Source of the DNA: Pseudeuparius sepicola
Lineage: Eukaryota > Arthropoda > Insecta > Coleoptera > Anthribidae
NCBI GenBank assembly: GCA_963920635.1
Contig: OY987298.1
Coordinates: 24,592,647 to 24,656,646, forward strand
Length of the DNA: 64,000 nt
Reading direction: 5' to 3'
Positions 11,078-24,174 of the stretch are shown piece by piece. The stretch's first letter is position 1, and every line of letters begins with the position of its first letter. The notes beneath the pieces were generated by a model that had not been told where the DNA came from, did not search any database, and saw only the letters and a program-made list of their open reading frames with translations. Both the position numbers and the translations under genes were made by a program.

Positions 11078-13312
11078 TACTGTGCGTCGACCCTGAAACT
11101 CCCTGCTAAAATACCAGACACGATTTGACGACGGTTTAAAACATTTTAGCCAATAAAAAAAGGTTTTTGTCAACGTGACGATAATATTATTATCCAAACG
11201 TATCACGGAAAATATTTTTGTACAACGAAACATTTCACTTCAATTAACAGCTATACTACTAACCATTGTACGCTCGGTAATGCAAAAGACAAATAAAACA
11301 CCGACCAGCCAGTACTGGTTGAAACACTTTGAATATGTGCAGCATCTTTGGATTTGAAGTGAAGGACTTTATCAATGACCTCTGACCGTGTCGGCGATTT
11401 CTGGAGGCAGATAAAAAGAATTAGCCATTGATGTATACAGACAGGGTGTCCGATTTTCGAAAATGTAATACTTTTTCGGCACTCTGAAAAAGGCGGAAAA
11501 TTCGGTTTACGAATATGATAAATTATAGAACAAAAAAATTTTTATATTGCAACCAAAATACATTATTATAACCACCCTGGTTCTAACACTGAGAAAGAAA
11601 GAATTCAAGGGAATAGAAACCCCAGCTGACGAACTTGGCGTTGAAGTTTTGTGCCATTAAATCATAAAAAATCGTGTTAAAAAATATGCGGGATACTAAT
11701 CCATATCAGCTAACTATTTTTGGCACAATTTTTTATTTAGCTCAACTACAAATGTTTATTACAAATCAAGGAACCCTTGAATTTATTTTATTCCAAAGGA
11801 TAGTGTGATCTGTCAAATTATCTTCCTAGAAAAAATATACATACTGTATGGACAGGTTGACCTAGATTGCTGTCCCTCAATATTCTGCTCTGATCAGGGG
11901 CGTACCTAACCTTTATATTTTGTGGGGGGCGTATTGGTAAATTTATTTCGCGGAGGGAAGCAAAATTTTTAATCTATTTTTTAAACAGGTGTATTTCAAA
12001 CATTTCAGTACCTGGACCCTAAAATGGGCCGCGGGCGAAATTTTTTGAAATTAAAAAAAACTTGATGTGAGTTTTAGGAAATCCCAAAATCGCCGAATCA
12101 AGAAGACTAGACTTCAGATTTACAAGCGGCAGTGAATATTTTCAAATTTGAAAACGGTTTCGGATAGGTATATACACTTCAGAGAAATAATCAAGGATAG
12201 AGGGAGCAAAATCATCAATATGCACACGTTTGTAGTCAACCAACATATAAAGGAAACGTTTACCTGTGATAGGTTATGTCCTGAATATCAATTTGGCCAC
12301 ACACCACACTTTCTGCGTCCCATTGTATACAAAATCAGTCACTATATACTAATAAATAGGTAGTTATAAATTAACAAAAAAAAAAACACTTGAAAACACG
12401 AAAAATACACACGTAAACAATCAGAAAAAATGAGACAGTGGGGTCAACAACACAAATAATGCAGAGTGATTGAATGAGGCGGCGGCAGGTTTTATACGAG
12501 AACAAATTTGTCATAAAATTTGTTCTAACAGTAGGCAGTCAACATTAATTTAGTTGTTTTTGCACATTTTCCTAGGAAATTATCGAAGGGTGTGTTGGTT
12601 ACTTGCTGTTATGTACAAATTTGATCACAACTCTATTTCCATGTAAAACCAGCTTAACTGTTGACAAGCTCTCTTTTTCTACAAAATTGAGAACCTTGCA
12701 CAACGCAGTAACAATTACCAGCATTATTAGTTCATGGTCGGTGTCGGTGGATTCAACATTCAACCCCAAAACTGTACTGTCACAAAACACAAAACATCCA
12801 CATTTCAGAAGAGTAGTATGTTGGCTAAGTTAGGTTAGGTCGTTGAGTGAGGAATAATAAGATATAAAATTGCGTGACCGGTTTTCGTGTGCTTACCCTG
12901 AAGCCCACCGTTATTTTTTTAACTTAATAGATTTTCAAAGCGGCGCAATGATAGAATTTTGAGAGAATTCCTACAAAGCGGTTTGAATTACATAATTTAA
13001 AAAATAAATGTGCGATGCCTATGGGCACTTGCCAAATATCATCGAAATCGATCAATCCGTTTAGAAGATATAGCGAAAAAACAAAACTTTCGGGCTTGTT
13101 TTAAGGGCCCGTTATAAAACTTTGAGCAAAAAGAAAAACAGGGTCATTTTATTTTTCGAGCAGAATACCGCTGGTATTAGGTATCAAAGTCTAGAGAATT
13201 ACGGGCGGCATTTGATTGTGAATAACCCTGTATAATCGCTGTCATCATATCATCAATCATAACGCGATATTTATTCTAATTTGTTTCTCTGATCGGAAGT
13301 AATAACGCACGT
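11078..13312. other. intron with repeat fragments, one unrecognised ORF
   Basis: ACAGGGTGTCCGATTTTCG at 11442 looks like another transposon end. A minus-strand 63-codon frame (12,599-12,790, ending VVIKFVHNSK-stop) overlaps a plus-strand frame. Neither is recognised and both may be element debris. No gene is supported. Confidence 0.35.
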
Positions 13313-13330
13313 GTGTGTGTGTGTGTGTGA
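13311..13330. repeat. GT dinucleotide microsatellite
   Basis: This is an uninterrupted run of about nine GT repeats within the intron. Confidence 0.9.
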
Positions 13331-14562
13331 TCTAACTAAGAATAAAGATAGGTAGGTACTTACGATTTTGAATAATTTAAACTTCATATTTTGTTTTGTA
13401 TGTTATTTAGCGTGACAAGCAACGAGAACCGGCACAAAAACGAAACTGATACTTCGGCTAGCGCAACGTAAATAATACTAAACTATTCAATATGATTACA
13501 ATAACTCGTACTGCAAAGTAATATTATGCCATTATGTTTGGAAACTTTGTCGTTGTTAAAAACCCACCACGTGTAACAATTATTACACCACATACGAGTA
13601 TGTCGATGTCAATACGTTGTGCAATATTTCGACAAAAGAAAAATAGTAGTTTGTACAGGGCGAGCGAAACTCGACGACCCAGGCCTACAGCGGGAACACG
13701 AAAACTAAAAATAAAATTTCGAAAAGGGGTTCCTAATGGGACATACCAACTAAGGTCCAATACTTATGACCGAAAATTAGCTTTTTTGATGTTTGGGAAA
13801 ATGGCCGCTGTGACGTCATTGATATTGTTTTCTCAGAATCATACCATTTTTTCCCTATACCTATAGGTATTGAAAGCCCTTCTCAACAACTTTTGTAGGA
13901 AAAGATTTTCTGTATCTTTTATTGTTCAAAATGTACAGGGTCAAGTAATATGTAAAAACATGGAATTTTTTCTAATCATTTTCCGAAATCTAGCTAGCCA
14001 TGGAAACAATTGGTAGTCAGAAAATATTTAAGAGTATGTTAGGGTGCCTTGCGCACCCTTAAATTTATTCAACTGGAATATTTTTAAAATTTTTGAATTG
14101 TGTTTGTTACTAACTTGTTTGCTATTATTGTTTGTTACAAAAAATGTGTGAATCCAATGTCAATGTCAAGCAAATATGATCGTTAAGGCGGCTGATATTT
14201 ATCGAAGGACGAAAATAGATTGGCAATCTAAAATTCGCGGTTTACCACCGTTAAAATATGTTGCACGGTTTTATTATTACATGGAAATTAAATATAATAT
14301 GCGTTAGATGCTGAGTCTGAGATAAAAATGAGTGATTAACACTAATAATAATGTAGTGAAATGAGTCAACGTAAATCACCGGATCCGATTCTTTGAGACC
14401 AAATTATATTTTCCTGCTCCCTCCTCCGTGAATATACCTACACTACGTGCTCGCCAGCGCATCCGTAGGGGTATGACAAAAATGGTCGAGGTGCCCTGTT
14501 AAATTACACCCTATATAGATTAATTTCACTTTTTGTCCATCTAAATCTTCGATACAGCTTAC

Positions 14563-15799
14563 ATACAAAGTGTTTCATCTTGAGTGCGAACACCCCCGTA
14601 AAATTTGTATTCTTCATCCAATTTTAGCCGCGTTTTTTTCTAAAAATAGGCCACAAAACACTCTTTTTTTACGTTGGTGCAAAATTTCAGGTCTTAATCT
14701 CAATTTTTAAGGCCTACTACGATTTCTTTGTAGTAAAAAATGACGAAAACCATTTAGCAATTTTTTTATTTAAAATCTGACACCACAGCGTTAATCAGGA
14801 CACCCTAAAACCGCCGCATACCAAATTTGAACAAAAAATATTCAGGGAGTTCCATCCTGCATGGTGTCAAATTTGAGAAAAATAGGAATTTTAAAGGCAT
14901 CTGGAGAGTCAAGTGTGCCATGGAATCCCGTCAAAACAGATGAATGATCAACAGTACTACTTAAAGCGTTGGGGCGCAAAGATTCAATACAAAAATCTGG
15001 TCTTTTTCTCTGGGAGATCTCAAATTGCTGATTTTTTTGTTAAACTTTCTACTGGTCGGGAGTGCTCTGGAATCATTGAAAAAAATATTAATAAACACAA
15101 AAGTTATTTATTTCTTTACATCATCCAACCAACAAATAAAAACAATTCAAACTGTTGGACCTTTATCAATAAAGTCACTGTCTAAGATGATACATTTTCT
15201 GTGCGTTTCATGTTGTGGCACACCAGCCATCTTAACTCATATGGACTTACTGACTTGCAGGCTTCTGTATTTTTTAGACTTAGTTCGTTGATATACTCGA
15301 TTTTTGACCTGTACAAAGTTTAAAAAATTCATCATTTGGAGTTGCTACAGAGAAGAACGCCTTGTAATTTTTTTTATTGGATCCTTGTACATCGACACTG
15401 GGAGTGTGGTCCTGTTCATCATCCAACTGTTTCGAAGTAATTCCATGACACACTTGACTCGCCAGATCCTTTAAAATTCCTATTTGGCTCAACTTTCACA
15501 CCTTGCAGAATTGAACTCTCCGTATATTTTTCGTTCAAATTTAGTATGTGGGGGTTTTGGTGTGTCCTAATTAACGCTGTAGTGTCAGATTTTAAATAAA
15601 AAAATCGCTAAATGATTTTCTTATTTTTTTACTAGAAAAAAATTCGTAGGCCTTAAAAATTGAGATTAAGAACTGAAATTTTGCATCAACGTAAAAAAAG
15701 AGTTTTTTGTGGCCTATTTTTTAGAAAAAAAACCGGCTAAAATCCGATGAAGAATACAAATTTTACGGGTTGTTCGCACTTAAGATGAAACACCCTGTA
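14563..15799. mobile_element. 1.2-kb foldback element
   Basis: The left arm (about 14,563-14,930) is the reverse complement of 15,440-15,799 at high similarity. The outer ends read TACAAAGTGTTTCATCTT and AAGATGAAACACCCTGTATA. The ~500-bp centre has no recognisable coding sequence. Partial relatives are at 15,836-15,960 and 26,175-26,570. It is a non-autonomous element of the CAGGGTG-ended group. Confidence 0.8.
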
Positions 15800-16750
15800 T
15801 ATAAATGCAGCACTCTGAAAATCTTTATTTGGATATTTTCGAGAATACACCCTCAAATCGCTAAATGGTTTTCGTCATTTTTTACTAGAAAAAAATACCT
15901 AGTAGGCCTTGAAAATTGAGATAAATACCTGAAATTTTGCACCAAAGTAAAAAAAAAGACATAGGTATCTCTTCTTATTTTTCATAAATATCTCTAAAAT
16001 ATGACAGCATTCTTCTTTTAAAACATATTTTTAAACTGTAACTACTAACTAGGTATAGTTTTAGCAACAAAATTTAAAATTAATTTGACAGGTAAGTAGA
16101 AATGATGAATTGACAGCCTACTTGATTGTCAGTTTTATTATCTCATGGCTGACTGGACTTGTTAAAACATTGGTTTTAATGGTCGGATTACTTGAATCGA
16201 ACACCAGACACTGCACGTTTTGGCAAATATCTCGGAAATGGTTGGAGACAAATAGGTTAAGTTATATATCGTTGGATTCAGAATTAATGTTTGAAATTAA
16301 ATGTGCGAGTTATAAAATCCAGAAAATCACTTCCGTTCCCTCTAAAATCCGAAGTTATTTAGAAAACCGAATATTCAGGAATAATTTCTACTCAAAGGTT
16401 CTCTAACTGTAAAAAAAAATATATATTATTTTGCAAAAAATATTTTTATACAAACCAGTGCAAACTGGAATTCCCCCAATTTTTACAGCAAATTCATTTT
16501 TTGAAGGACGATTTTATATTAACCGGCCTCCACGTAACATGCTTTTTCCGCTTGGATGGGCCACCCTGTAAACAAAAGTTGTGCCGTTCTAGAGAGATGT
16601 TTTGCATGCAAAACCGGAAGAAAATTGCTGGAAGTGTGTATAAAATAATAAATTTCATATCTTGTTTAAAATTTACTCTCTTACTCAATAAATTAGTGTA
16701 AAATCGTGTAACACTCATACGAATATAATACAAAGCCGACTGTCCCTTGT

Positions 16751-18620
16751 ACAGGGTGTTTCATTAAGGGTGAAGAGGTACCATATCTCAGGAATTAATA
16801 GTCCTGAAGCATTGGGAAAAAAATCTTCTTAAGCAATGTGGTCACGAAAAATCGCTGGAAATTATTTTTAAGTTCGTAGGTCGCCCGCTAGGGGGCGTAT
16901 TCGAAACAGTAAATTTGAAAAATGAGTCTTCTCAAAAAAATTACTAATAAAGGTATATCAAAAATACTTTTATTGCACTCTTCAGCAAATTATGAACAAT
17001 TTTTGTTAAGGATTTTTTGCTCTAGCTCTTCAAATAGAGGTGAAACGGGCGGATAAACCTTGACTTGAAAAAATGCCTGTAACTCCGGTTTGGCTTAACC
17101 GAATTGGTCGAATTTGGGATTGTTGAAGAGAGCTTTCCTTCTTCTATCAAATGATTGTCCAGTAAGGTCATTTCGAATTTCGTGGTCACCGCTAGAGGGC
17201 GCAATTTGAAAAATTTACCTTTTATTACAATTTTCTCCGAAATTTTAAATGCAATGGCATATTTATTCTGTTATAATCGAAAAGTAGATTAAATTTACAA
17301 CAAAAAATACCCAAGGTTCAAATGGATATATTCATTAGTTCCGGAGTTATCGCCAAAAGAATAATTGTTAACATGTTATTTGAAAGAAAAGGGTAGGTAT
17401 TTGTTGTCAAATATTTCCGTGGTCAAGCATGCCATGAAATAAATAAAAATCTACTTGAGTTTTTCGTAAATTGCTATTTTTCTCACTTTTTATTCCGTTA
17501 AACGTATTTCTAATTTACTTACCTTACCTGTCGTAGGTATCTCGTATCGATATGAAATTATCTCCGACATCATCTAGTAAGCCATGAAACAAAATCGTTT
17601 GGTACCTGACAGCATATTCACGTTCCGCAAGTGGAGCATGTTCAAAACGGCAGGCATATCGTAAGCTTCGGCATTCGCATTTTTTAATAAATGCAACACA
17701 CAATTTTAACTCAAAATTTACAAAAATCAAGATTTGACACAATACTTATTAAAGCTTGATTCATGTGACATTTACTTTTTTGCTTCACTTGAAACCAAAC
17801 GATTTTGTTTCATGGCTTACAAGATAATTTCCGAGATAATTATTTCATATAATACGACAGGTAAGGTAAGTAAATTAGAAATACGTTTAACGGAATAAAA
17901 AGTGAGAAAAATAGCAATTTACGAAAACTAAAGTAGATTTTTATTTATTTCATGGCATGCTTGACCACGGAAATATTTGACAACAAATACCTACCTTTTT
18001 CTTTCAGATAACATGTTAAAAATTATTCTTTTGGCGATAACTCCGAAACTAATGAATAGGTATATCCATTTAAACCTTGGGTATTTTTTGTTGTAAATTT
18101 AATCTACTTTTCGATTATAACAGAATAAATATGCCATTGCATTTAAAATTTCGGAGAAAATTGTAATAAAATGTAAATTTTTCAAATTGCGCCCTCTAGC
18201 GGTGACCACGAAATGACCTTACTGGACAATCATTTGATAGAAGAAGGCAAGCTCTCTTCAACAAGCCCAAATTCGACCAATTCGGTTAAGCCAAACCGGA
18301 GTTATAGGCATTTTTTCAAGTCAAGGTTTATCCGCCCGTTTCACCTCTGTTTGAAGAGCTAGAGCAAAAAATCCTAAACAAAAATTGTTCAGAATTTGCT
18401 GAAGAGTACAATAAAAGTATTTTTGATATACCTTTATTAGTAATTTTTTTGAGAAAACTCATTTTTCAAATTTACTGTTTCGAATACGCCCCCTAGCGGC
18501 CGACCTACGAACTTAAAAATAATTTCCAGCGATTTTTCGTGACCACATTACTTAAGAAGATTTTTTTCCCAAAGCTCCAGGACTATTAATTCCTGAGATA
18601 TGGTACCTCTTCACCCTGTA
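16751..18620. mobile_element. 1.87-kb foldback with ~800-bp arms
   Basis: Arms of about 800 bp (16,751-17,590 and 17,800-18,620) are near-perfect reverse complements. The ends are ACAGGGTG and CACCCTGTA, with an extra TTTCATTAAGGG only on the left. The spacer (about 17,600-17,790) retains a minus-strand frame containing CVAFIKKCECR and FEHAP, faintly like the C-terminus of DUF4817-type transposases (IxxCIE...GHFEHLL). This suggests derivation from such an element by inverted duplication around its 3' end. Confidence 0.85.
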
Positions 18621-18632
18621 TATCCGATTTCG

Positions 18633-18872
18633 CGTTTACTCCTCGTGGGTTCTCCGATTTTCCTCGGGCTCCACGTCCTCGTCGTCGGCCGATCCGATCT
18701 GCTGAATGTGCAGTCTCTGCCGCTCGAGCCCATTGAGTTTCCCATGCTCATTGTTATTCGCGAGCGCAGCAGTAGCCGGCACTCGCGCATATACTTCGCA
18801 ACTGGGATACGAGGGCAATCGGTTCGAAAATTGCGTCACTATGTTGGCCAATGTCAATAATCCTTGCCAACG
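18633..18872 (-). pseudogene. orphan 79-codon coding-like fragment, C-terminal end
   Basis: This GC-rich open segment is unlike the surrounding intron. The minus-strand frame contains IVTQFSNRLPSYPSCEVYA, then ERQRLHIQQIGSADDEDVEP, and stops after RRTHEE, 13 bp from the right terminus of the 1.87-kb foldback. It has the look of the acidic C-terminus of a real protein. I do not recognise the family, and it does not match CERT or Ric1. It could be a last exon of a nested gene, a retroposed fragment, or a captured piece of host coding DNA. No upstream acceptor could be assigned with confidence. Confidence 0.35.
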
Positions 18873-19600
18873 TCAACGTTAAGCCCGTCTGTGGTTATGG
18901 TTAAGCGATAGAAATATTTGCATCCACGATCGCGATTGAACTACAATGGGAGCTGCGTTTAAAAAAAAACAGATTACTTTCTCTATCTTCGAAATATCAA
19001 TGTACAATCTACAATACTTCGAATTTGAAAAGAGTATGAATCATATGACAATGAATGACCAGATTAGTCACCCTTGCCAGTCACATTTAATTCTGTTTAC
19101 GATATTGCCAGACTACGTGTGATTCTTTGAAGAAAAAAGGTACTCGTTATTATTTATTTTTAATTTATATTTCAGCCCCTATGCTATGCGATATCGTTGA
19201 GTAAAAGAAATGTAAGTAGAAATTATATAATTTACTGAAGGACTGTATTAATATCCTTCAAAACAATGAATTAAATCTAGTTATACTAGGAAAGCAAGCA
19301 ATTTTAGACTGCTTTTAAGAAGACTCTAATGTTACAGTTAGGGTAATAAGTGCCAATAAAGCCAGAAAGGGTGCGAGTAACAAAGTTTAGAGTACAACGG
19401 CTTTTCTATTGTTTATTTTATAGGGCTAAATTCCCCGTATTAATTAGGTTTATATAATTACACGTTTTAATTTTTAAACTCGTAAAAAGCATTACTAAAC
19501 TGCAACACGCAGGCATTACTCTCATAAACATGGTACTATGGCAACGTTGTCAGAAAAGATTATCTTACAATGACACATATTACAGAAATATAACCTAAAA
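18873..19600. other. CERT intron, no gene seen
   Basis: This is AT-rich sequence with no supported exon, RNA gene or element boundary. Confidence 0.4.
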
Positions 19601-19882
19601 GCTAAACAAATTTGACACATAGTCCATCAGTGAAAAAAATTATTAGCATGGACAGTAGTTCCTTTGCCACAGGAGATACCTGTCAACATCAATACATGTC
19701 TGCTACTGGTGTTTACAAATCAGTGACGGCAGAGGTGTCTCGCTAAACAAATTTGACACATAGTCCATCAGTGAAAAAAATTATTAGCATGGACAGTAGT
19801 TCCTTTGCCACAGGAGATACCTGTCAACATCAATACATGTCTGCTACTGGTGTTTACAAATCAGTGACGGCAGAGGTGTCTC
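19601..19882. repeat. perfect 141-bp tandem duplication
   Basis: Bases 19,601-19,741 and 19,742-19,882 are identical throughout, both starting GCTAAACAAATTTGACACAT and ending GAGGTGTCTC. The absence of any substitution implies a very recent duplication or an assembly artefact. Confidence 0.95.
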
Positions 19883-20365
19883 TAAACAGGTGGTTCAAAC
19901 CTCTTTGTAAAAACTAAATTATAGGAAAACTGATTGTGTTTTTACCTGTTTTTACAGTTTCAAATAGCTCAAAGGCCTTTTTATACCATATAATTTTTCA
20001 TTAAGAAGAAAACGCTGTCAGTACGCTATTATAAATGATATCTTTAATAACTAAATTAATATTGTTAAATGACACTAGCACTAATTTGGCAGAAAGATTA
20101 TCCTTTGTTGTTCTCTATTGTTTCACTAAAAATTATTTGCTGTATAGTCAATTAAGCAACGAGTTTAGACGAAACTGTGGAAATATCAATGTAGTCAGTG
20201 AAGAGAAGTATTTCGTCGAAATATTTTTTTTCATAGTAGGTAAGTAATTATTACTTCGACATCACTACCTGAGGACAAGTATTATTGTTTATGTTTTGGA
20301 AAAAAAAATCAATTTATTTATTCGCTAAATCACTATAAAATCTTCTAAAAGGTGGAAAGCCAATG

Positions 20366-20700
20366 TTTGAGCAAACAAGGCATTGTTGAAACCTGTCGCA
20401 AAAAATCCTGGCCCGCCAAATTTCAAACTTTAACTTTGGGAAAAAACAAATTAAAACAGATAAATTGTAATGTTTTACAATTCTTAGGATTCGGTAATAA
20501 GTTGAGGGATAGGTATTTTAATTTAGTTATTAGTTGTATAAAATTTTATGCTAAATATTTGGTGTCCCTTGCAGACAAAGTTACTTGCAGAAATTTCAAC
20601 AATGGTTCGGACAGTCTAGGTGGAGTTTTGTCTATGGTAGAGAGCATTGTTGTTAATATTATAAAGAAGGGGTGCAATGAGGTGAATTAGAAAATAGGGA
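20366..20700 (+). repeat. dispersed repeat, copy 1
   Basis: It shares collinear blocks (CATTGTTGAAACC, TTACAATTCTTAGGATTC, AAATTTCAACAATGG) with 31,836-32,100 in the same orientation. The longest frame here (ending near 20,690) is broken in the other copy. Family unknown. Confidence 0.6.
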
Positions 20701-21574
20701 GTGATGTTGTTTTTTGTTTTTGGGGTCAAGGTCAAGGAATTCTATGTTGGCACAATTTTGCAGAAACAAAGGTAAGTCTAATGAAGTGTCAAGATGTTTT
20801 ATTGTTTTAGGATGTGTAGATTATTGAAATTTACTATTCCATAATGGATTTTAAAAAAGTTATATGGGAGTATTGGCAGGTTTTTCTTATTATGCAATAA
20901 AAAATAAAAGTAACAAAAATAAATCTTCTATACTCCGATGATATCAATATATTTCGGCCAATACTAATAATACTTGATCGAAGAAACATGGAATTAACAT
21001 ACAACAACTATTAAAAATGTTCTAATAATAATATTTGACCTTGATTGAATCACAATGACTCTCACTTTATCATTTAAATATTTCACTTCAGCCTGATGTG
21101 CTGTTTGCATAAAAAATAGATCTGGCTTACATCTTATGTAATACTTCACTGCTGTAAATGGTTGTTTGATACATACGACCCTGAGGCATAGTTTCAACCA
21201 AATAGGTATTACTAGTACATTTTTGGAATAACAATGAATCACAAATAAACTCTTATTTAGTTGCCAAACATGTCATACGATAAATATTATAATTTGCAAA
21301 TCAGAATCCTAAAAACTAAATAATAATGTAACAATTTATATTCCACCTACCTGAAAGATTTGCATTGAAGGTTTGGTTCGTTTCTTCCAAAAATTTAGGT
21401 GCAGATATACATCAACATAAAATTAAAAATATGTGTGATTTTTTAGCTGCTACTTGAATTATCATTAAAAAATTATTACTTTTTGAAAAACATATTTTAA
21501 ATATTTGACATTTAACTCATCAAAAAAATAATAAGTTAGAGGTTAGAAAAAATGTCATTTTAGTATTGGAGTTA

Positions 21575-22110
21575 ACACAATGAATACAGAACCCCGTTTG
21601 GGATTAACTCGAGACAGGGATAGTTCCCGCATATGGCGGGATGCCGTTTCCAGTTTCACAGTGGCACACACCTTTGAGTTGTTTCGAAAAACTAATCAAG
21701 GCAGAAATCCTCATTTTTCAAAATCAGTACCTACAATTCAGGCCAAAAAATTATAAGGCATGTTTATGTCTTTTAGTTTGGGAATCCTTGATAATATAGT
21801 AATTCTAATTTTAAATTTCCAATTTTGAAGAAGTAGGTACCTACACAAATGCCTATGCCACTTTGGTGCATGTCCTCAAAAGTTAATTTAAATTACAAAA
21901 TTACTTACTGATGGATTATTATCCTTAAACATTTTAGTTTTGACGGTGAGGAAAGTGCCACAAGCCGCACAGCTAAGCATAAAAGTATCGAAACACCTAT
22001 CACCATGTCAGATATCAAAATATTGTGTCAAAACTTGGTTCCTGCACAGGGCAATTTCCGTCTCACGTATTTTATAATATCCATAGAACTTTGACTCTTT
22101 CCTGGGATTC
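21575..22110 (+). repeat. dispersed repeat, copy 1
   Basis: Blocks including CATATGGCGGGATGCCGTTTCC, CCGCACAGCTAA and GGGCAATTTCCGTCTCACGT recur in the same order at 47,285-47,600. It is non-coding and of unknown family. Confidence 0.6.
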
Positions 22111-22211
22111 TTTATCCACTGGAGTTATTACGGTAATAGCTGTGTTCGTGGAGCGATCCTGAACTGATTCTGAACAAGTACCAATACACCATATTAGTCT
22201 GAAGTCACGTT

Positions 22212-22558
22212 GTATCCAAACAACCTCGTAGATACACGGGCGTTTTTGTGTTTTTGACTAGATTTAGATTTCCTAAGGCCGATCAAGAAAGAGGAAAGTG
22301 GAAAAAGCTGGTCAGGTAAGACATCAAGCAAATAATACTAAGATTTTGAGTGGAGCAGGTGAAGGCAGATGTCAAAAGTAAGGTTAGAAATCCTTTTGGT
22401 CAATTTCTACGAAAACTGGCTCAAAATTTGCACTTATAAAGTTCAGAATACACTTACCTTAACGAAGATGGATAGTTATTGTCGAAGAAACCGATTTAAA
22501 TAATTTTTTTAGTGAAAAACACAAAAACGCCCGTGTATCTACGAGGTTGTTTGGATAC
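22212..22558. mobile_element. 347-bp MITE with 45-bp perfect inverted repeats
   Basis: The left end starts TGTATCCAAACAACCTCGTA and the right end is its exact reverse complement for about 45 bp. The interior is non-coding. Confidence 0.85.
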
Positions 22559-23539
22559 AGTGCCTTGACCTACCCCCACTACGTGACGTCACCACTAATA
22601 TGGCGTATTTGATTGGATCAAAGAAATCCTAAAATTCAAACCCACCAATGATATAGACAGTAACTAGTTCGAAACATATCTGAGCTGAGCTGCACAGCTT
22701 ATCTCCTTACCCCTCAAGCAGCAAACCGTTTCATGGTTGTCCGAATTCATGGACAATTAATTATTCTCTATTGCTTCCATAGTTGCTTTCAGGTGCAGTG
22801 CTTCAAGCTCCCAGTATATGAAACACTGCACTTCTTGCACCCAAAAGCTATTTTTTAATCCTCCCAAATTTCTAATTCCATTATAATTTTGAATACCTAC
22901 TATTTGAACTTTTGGACACCCGAATACCTAAAAGCACAACCAAAGTATACCGGAGTTACCCTGGAGTACTCAAAGCCTTGCACCCAAAAGTAGGTTATGC
23001 CACTACTTCAGAGGAAGTGTTGAATCAATAAAAAAATATATTCCCTAAAATGATTGAAAATGTGCTAAAATGTCAAAAACTAAAGTTTGGTCAAAACAAA
23101 TGTGTGCAAAGGCTCGAAGGAAAATAAAAAAATATATTATAGACCAGTCATTTTAGATAAATCCTTAAATAGAAACTATTCCGAGGCCGATGATCTGTTC
23201 AGAAAATTCCTCTGAACAAAATATCAAAAGAGGTGCTCTCCGAATAGATTAACAAATTTTTTATTAATTAAAAACTACTCATTCAATATCAACGACAAAT
23301 ATGCGTAACTTCACGAAAAGAATCTTTTAAAGTGAATTTAGCCCAATGGGTTATCGCACGTGCTTATGAAACCATCTTTACTTTATCGCAGATTCAAATA
23401 GCACACTATGGCATTTTCTTTTTTCAAATTATCAACAAAAATACAGATTTTTATTGTTTACTATTTTATTTTACCACAATATTACCCTTATTGTAAAATG
23501 AAGATCAACTGCAAAAACCAAGGATAATAATAACAATAA
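22559..23539. other. CERT intron, no gene seen
   Basis: This is AT-rich sequence with ordinary composition. No exon, RNA gene or clear element ends were recognised. Confidence 0.4.
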
Positions 23540-23800
23540 TAATAATTCTCACCTTCACAATACTCCAAACTAGGAGTATCCCAGAAGCAAATAAATGCTT
23601 GTGCGGGGGAGGCGGGCAATTACTATTATTTTGACTTCGTTGCTATTTGCGACTAGGGCCGACTTTTTCCCGATAAAACTAGGATAACACTGATAAGCTA
23701 TTAAGGAGCAATACCATGAATCCATAATTTGTCTAGCGCTCTTGGCCATCAGCGGTGTTTTTCTATAAAGATATGTGCGCGTGCAGTCGATGTCAGAATA
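23540..23800. repeat. dispersed repeat with TTCTCACC...CCGACTTTTT blocks
   Basis: ATTCTCACCTTCACAATACT, GGGGGAGGCGGGCAATTACT and GCGCTCTTGGCCATCAGCGG match 45,070-45,370 in the same orientation. Shorter inverted pieces lie at 54,296-54,400 and 56,310-56,400. It is a multicopy family, possibly SINE-like; no internal promoter was confirmed. Confidence 0.6.
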
Positions 23801-23999
23801 TTTAGAGTTAATAAATTAAATTTTGATTGTCTAGATTATGTATAGTTAAATGAACTGGCAAAATGTTGTTATAAGCCAGTATTAGGTATTTAGGTTAGGA
23901 CAACTTACAAGTTGGTGACCATTCTGCAAGTAACTTTTAACTGAAAAAAGGAAAAAACACTGCGATTTTGGTATATTATTAAATTAATTGATATTGAGG

Positions 24000-24174
24000 T
24001 TATTTTGTTATTTCTTTTTATGGCCTCTGCTCTTTTCAAGCAATCTAGCTACTATGGGGTATTCGCCACCTTCTTATAATTTTTTGCGATAAATCCTAAA
24101 TCTAAAGACAAACACACAACTCCCAGGGTACTGCCGCGGTGGGAATCAAACCCGGTGCCAAAGCGTGGGTATCA
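24000..24174 (-). repeat. possible SINE fragment (B-box-like)
   Basis: On the minus strand CCGGGTTTGATTCCCACC near 24,140-24,157 resembles a tRNA B box. TTATGGCCTCTGC at 24,018 recurs near 62,105. The pairing suggests fragments of one tRNA-derived repeat family. Confidence 0.35.

Noticed and set aside
13524..13866. overlapping ORFs of 78 and 110 codons
   Set aside because: No recognisable motif, no splice signals that place them in a gene; the plus frame runs into AT-rich repeat sequence.
19601..19882. CRISPR-like or satellite array
   Set aside because: Only two identical adjacent units with no spacers; it is a simple tandem duplication in a eukaryotic intron.
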